Of a stretch of 8,314 nt of DNA, positions 6,038 through 8,314 are shown one piece after another (positions within the stretch are counted from its first letter, which is position 1; every line of letters begins with the position of its first letter). The stretch is from SIG598 sp045538015 (GTDB lineage Bacteria; Bacillota; Clostridia; Oscillospirales; Acutalibacteraceae), in NCBI GenBank assembly GCA_045538015.1, contig JAZSQO010000120.1, positions 1 through 8,314 of the forward strand, in the 5' to 3' direction. The notes beneath the pieces were generated by a model that saw only the letters and a program-made list of their open reading frames with translations, made no database searches and was not told the origin of the DNA. The position numbers were made by a program, and so were the translations under genes.

Positions 6038-6895
6038 TCATCTCGCATCGTTCCTTTTTCTCTGCTGCTGTCTGTGCCACTGCTCGAGCAGTTTGAATAT
6101 GGTGTCCTCCATCTGCTGTGTGGTGTAGCTTTTAGGGAAATACTCACGCACACGCTCGGCAGACAGCTTGATTTTCTCTCGTTGGTTGGGTTTCTCTTCA
6201 CTCATGATTGCGAAGATGACCTCGGCGGTGAGCCTGCCTTCCTGCGACAGCTTCTTCATGCGCTGTGCCTGCGAGAGGGACGGCGTGCAGTCCTCGCTTT
6301 CGATAGTGTCGAGCAAGGTGTACTGCTCCTGTTCGGTAAGGTAGGACAGCTCCACCGCAGGGGTGAATGCAATTCGTTTGTCGTCCACGAGGTCGAGCAG
6401 TTCGGGGATGAGGTGGGTAAGGCGGATATAGCGCTGCACTTGATTGCGACTATCACCCGATTCAACAGCTATCTTTTCGTCTGCTCTTAACTTCGTCCCA
6501 ACTTGGGACGAAGTTAAATCCGTCCGCTTCCCCTGTCTGCTCAACGCCTCCAGTTTCAGCTTGTAGGCAAACGCTTTCTCGCTGGGCAGGATATTCTCTC
6601 GATGAAGGTTACTGTCCACAAGAGCGATTGCCGCGGAATCTCGGTCGAGGGCATAAATTAAGGCAGGTACTGTTTCCAGTCCTGCCTGTCTTGCCGCGTA
6701 TAATCTTCTGTGCCCCGATATGATTTCGTATTTGCCCTCTTGGTCAAGTGTTCTGACCGTCAGCGGCACCATAATGCCATTTGTCTTGATGCTTTCCACC
6801 AGCGCCGTCATCTCCTCGTTGTCGACCACTTTGTATGGGTGGTTATCAAAAGGAATAAGGCTTTCAATTGAAAGCGATTCAATTTTGTTTTTCAA
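6038..6895 (-). CDS. ParB/Spo0J-family DNA-binding protein of a mobile element, TTG start
   Basis: This 285-residue ParB-like protein has an N-terminal ParB/sulfiredoxin-like domain (about residues 5-110) with the nucleotide-binding box SGHRR (60-64; GERR in Spo0J) and LVDSNLHRENILPSEKA (92-108). A helix-turn-helix region follows (about 140-170, SGDSRNQVQRYIRLTHLIPELL). The C-terminus (YFPKSYTTQQMEDTIFKLLE then basic residues) is of the type seen in ParB-like proteins on Firmicutes integrative elements. It would bind a specific site and may act in element maintenance or control. No ParA is in the window, so true partitioning is uncertain. No ATG fits: the start is TTG at 6895, with GAGAGG 8 nt upstream. 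TTGA makes a 4-bp overlap with the relaxase stop, so the two are translationally coupled. Two perfect palindromes lie inside the gene (6860-6875 and 6487-6517). Confidence 0.9.
   Translation of the reverse strand: MKNKIESLSIESLIPFDNHPYKVVDNEEMTALVESIKTNGIMVPLTVRTLDQEGKYEIISGHRRLYAARQAGLETVPALIYALDRDSAAIALVDSNLHRENILPSEKAFAYKLKLEALSRQGKRTDLTSSQVGTKLRADEKIAVESGDSRNQVQRYIRLTHLIPELLDLVDDKRIAFTPAVELSYLTEQEQYTLLDTIESEDCTPSLSQAQRMKKLSQEGRLTAEVIFAIMSEEKPNQREKIKLSAERVREYFPKSYTTQQMEDTIFKLLEQWHRQQQRKRNDAR
6487..6517. repeat. 31-bp perfect palindrome inside the parB-like gene
   Basis: The arms TTAACTTCGTCCCAA (6487-6501) and TTGGGACGAAGTTAA (6503-6517) are exact reverse complements around a single C. 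The segment is in frame and encodes LTSSQVGTKL (residues 127-136), the linker between the N-terminal domain and the helix-turn-helix. Chance alone does not explain arms of this length. It could be a binding site, an RNA hairpin in the transcript or a small inserted palindromic element. No T run follows on either strand, so it is not a standard terminator. Confidence 0.9.
6860..6875. repeat. 16-bp palindrome with parS-like core at the start of the parB-like gene
   Basis: GCTTTCAATTGAAAGC is a perfect palindrome covering codons 8-12 of the ParB-like protein. It shares TTTCA..TGAAA with the bacterial chromosomal parS consensus TGTTTCACGTGAAACA (10 of 16 positions) but differs at the central CG and at the outer bases. 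It may be a site where the protein binds near its own gene. The palindrome is visible directly; binding is inference. Confidence 0.4.
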
Positions 6896-8280
6896 TATAA
6901 ATACCTCTCTTTGTCTTTCTGTTTTGGTTTCGTGTAGGTCTCGATTTCTCTCTGCCGCTCTTTTTCGAGCAGGTCTTTGATTTTCGGGATATGCTCGGCG
7001 ATGCGCTCCGCTTCTTTCAACTTAAGCCGCAAAGGCTTTATCTGCGCGGAAATCTCCCGGCGCTGTGCCTTGAGCTGTTCCTTGTCCTCGGGTGTTTTGG
7101 CTCGGCGGATACGCTTATCGACTTCGTACCGCTGATTTTCCAATTCCGAAATCTCATTCTTCGTCTGAACGACAAAATCGCCGACCGCCGCTTCGGACAG
7201 CAGACCGTAGTCCGCAATGGACCGACGCTCGGCGATATAGTCTTCGATGTTCCGTACCTCATGGCGAAGCTCGGGCGACAGCGGCTGCCATATCGTTTTT
7301 GCCGCTTCTTTTACCAGCTTCAGCAGCGCTATGAACAGGTCATAGTAGATGTCTGCAAGGTCCTGCGTGAGTACGCTTCGCTCATCAAGCTCTCTGCGCA
7401 AACGAATGATGAATGCATATTCTGTTGGGTATCTTTGCATCTGTTTGGTCAGATACATCGGAACGTCAATCCAACCGTATCTGTTCTGCTCAAACTGTTC
7501 CTCCATCGCTTCGTAGGTGTATCTCGTTCCCAGTTTGTCGATGCGTGCTGCCCTCTGCCAGTCGGGTGCCTTGACCGAAATGTGCTTGTAGTCCTCGCCG
7601 CTTCGTATCACCTCATAGCCCATCCTCTGCAATGCTGTTTCCAGTTCCGCAAATGACCGCACGAAGGACAGCGCCGTGTCCACATCACGCCGAAGCATAT
7701 CACGGTGGGTCAGCTTGCCCGCCTTGTGCGGCCAGTATTCGCCCTTACTGCCGCCGAAGAAGCTGGAGTTCTCCTGCACGCTCTTGCCTCGCTCACGGCA
7801 TATCTCGTCGGATATCTCCCGAAGACGCATATGGTCACGGATATGGTTGCCGTACTTTTTGCCCGTCTTGAAAGACACAGAGTTCACTATGAAATGATTG
7901 TGCAGATTATCCGTATTGAGGTGCGTCGCCACAACAATCTCGTACTCGTCGCCCCACATCTGACGTGCCGTTTCCATGCCGATTTCGTGTGCTTCCTCAG
8001 GTGTCAGCTCGCCGCTGACAAAGCTCTGGAAGCCGTGGTATGCCACATTGCCGCCCATCTTGCCAAACCGCCGCTTGGTCTCAATCATTCGCTCGTAGGC
8101 TCGCTGTTTCGGGCAGTTTATCGCCGACACGAACATCATCTGCTCGGTCTTGTGTGCATCGGCAATGTAGCCGAGTGACTGCTTCAGATCATCGGTCAGC
8201 ACGGTCTTTTCGGGATTTCGGGCGTACTCGATTACGTCTTTCAGCCTGCCCTTCACAGGCCAGAAGCCTGTTGATGCCAT
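6892..8280 (-). CDS. MOBP-type relaxase (mobilisation nuclease)
   Basis: This 462-residue relaxase would nick the transfer origin and lead the single strand into the recipient. The N-terminal domain (about residues 1-230) shows the family motifs: IEYARNPEKT with Y19 as the likely catalytic tyrosine, YHGFQSF (81-87), and the metal-binding histidine cluster HLNTDNLHNHFIVNSVSF (H120, H127, H129). After this come a middle region (about 230-340) with no motif I recognise and a long charged coiled coil (about 375-450) ending in a basic tail. The form matches MOBP/VirD2-like relaxases common on Firmicutes integrative elements. The ATG at 8280 is supported by GGGGAGGTGA 7 nt upstream. Its TGA overlaps the TTG start of the ParB-like gene. 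An accessory protein such as MobC and the nick site would usually lie upstream, beyond the right edge. No coupling-protein gene is visible, so the element could be conjugative or only mobilisable. Confidence 0.94.
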   Translation of the reverse strand: MASTGFWPVKGRLKDVIEYARNPEKTVLTDDLKQSLGYIADAHKTEQMMFVSAINCPKQRAYERMIETKRRFGKMGGNVAYHGFQSFVSGELTPEEAHEIGMETARQMWGDEYEIVVATHLNTDNLHNHFIVNSVSFKTGKKYGNHIRDHMRLREISDEICRERGKSVQENSSFFGGSKGEYWPHKAGKLTHRDMLRRDVDTALSFVRSFAELETALQRMGYEVIRSGEDYKHISVKAPDWQRAARIDKLGTRYTYEAMEEQFEQNRYGWIDVPMYLTKQMQRYPTEYAFIIRLRRELDERSVLTQDLADIYYDLFIALLKLVKEAAKTIWQPLSPELRHEVRNIEDYIAERRSIADYGLLSEAAVGDFVVQTKNEISELENQRYEVDKRIRRAKTPEDKEQLKAQRREISAQIKPLRLKLKEAERIAEHIPKIKDLLEKERQREIETYTKPKQKDKERYLY

Positions 8281-8314
8281 CAGTTATCACCTCCCCTCGT
8301 CGATTGTTTTATTA
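8280..8314 (-). other. Possible 3' end of an upstream coupled gene
   Basis: One minus-strand frame reads IKQSTRGGDN followed by TGA (8280-8282), whose last base is the A of the relaxase ATG (TGATG). Such a join would be typical of a translationally coupled relaxosome gene, for example a MobC-like protein. Another frame also stays open for eight codons (NKTIDEGR, then TGA), and only about 34 bases are visible, so neither the frame nor the identity can be settled. Confidence 0.2.

Noticed and set aside
6991..7656. Plus-strand frame of 221 residues opposite the relaxase
   Set aside because: It is antisense to the well-supported relaxase and shows no domain or start signal.
1..8314. CRISPR array, tRNA or rRNA gene, insertion sequence with terminal repeats
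   Set aside because: No regularly spaced repeats, no tRNA-like cloverleaf and no transposase other than the serine recombinase were seen.

Overview
The window looks like part of a Firmicutes genome, most likely a gut clostridium of the Ruminococcus/Oscillospiraceae kind. This is inferred from the protein families, the strong GGAGGTGA ribosome binding sites and the roughly balanced GC content. No 16S rRNA or other taxonomic marker is present. Every gene I accept lies on the minus strand, so the window is best read from right to left.

Right part (about 8314 to 4265): a mobilisation and integration module of an integrative conjugative or mobilisable element. In transcription order it holds a MOBP-type relaxase (8280-6892), a ParB-like DNA-binding protein that starts with TTG and overlaps the relaxase by 4 bp (6895-6038), a 51-residue acidic small protein (5976-5821), a hairpin directly after that small gene, and a large serine recombinase (5758-4265). 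The relaxase would nick the element's transfer origin. The recombinase would integrate and excise the element. The ParB-like protein probably supports maintenance or regulation. No ParA, coupling protein or type IV secretion gene is visible, so this is only the edge of the element. Two perfect palindromes lie inside the parB-like gene. One is 31 bp; the other is 16 bp, sits at the gene start, and shares the central half-sites of the chromosomal parS consensus.

Middle (4264 to 4060): about 205 bp without a convincing gene. It holds a strong 15-bp-arm hairpin with a T run on the plus strand, then a minus-strand promoter with an extended -10 box, and a leader of about 70 nt with two small hairpins and a possible 16-codon leader peptide. 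Because a serine recombinase often lies at the end of such elements, the element/chromosome junction may be here.

Left part (4059 to 1): a translationally coupled three-gene signalling operon. It encodes a 770-residue polytopic membrane sensor with two 7TM-like blocks but no recognisable ATP-binding motifs, a 425-residue membrane histidine kinase of the HisKA_3 type with intact N and G boxes, and a NarL/FixJ-type response regulator cut by the window edge. Both junctions are 4-bp stop/start overlaps. The likely logic is that the large membrane protein senses, the second protein phosphorylates and the third regulates transcription. The signal and targets cannot be read from this window.
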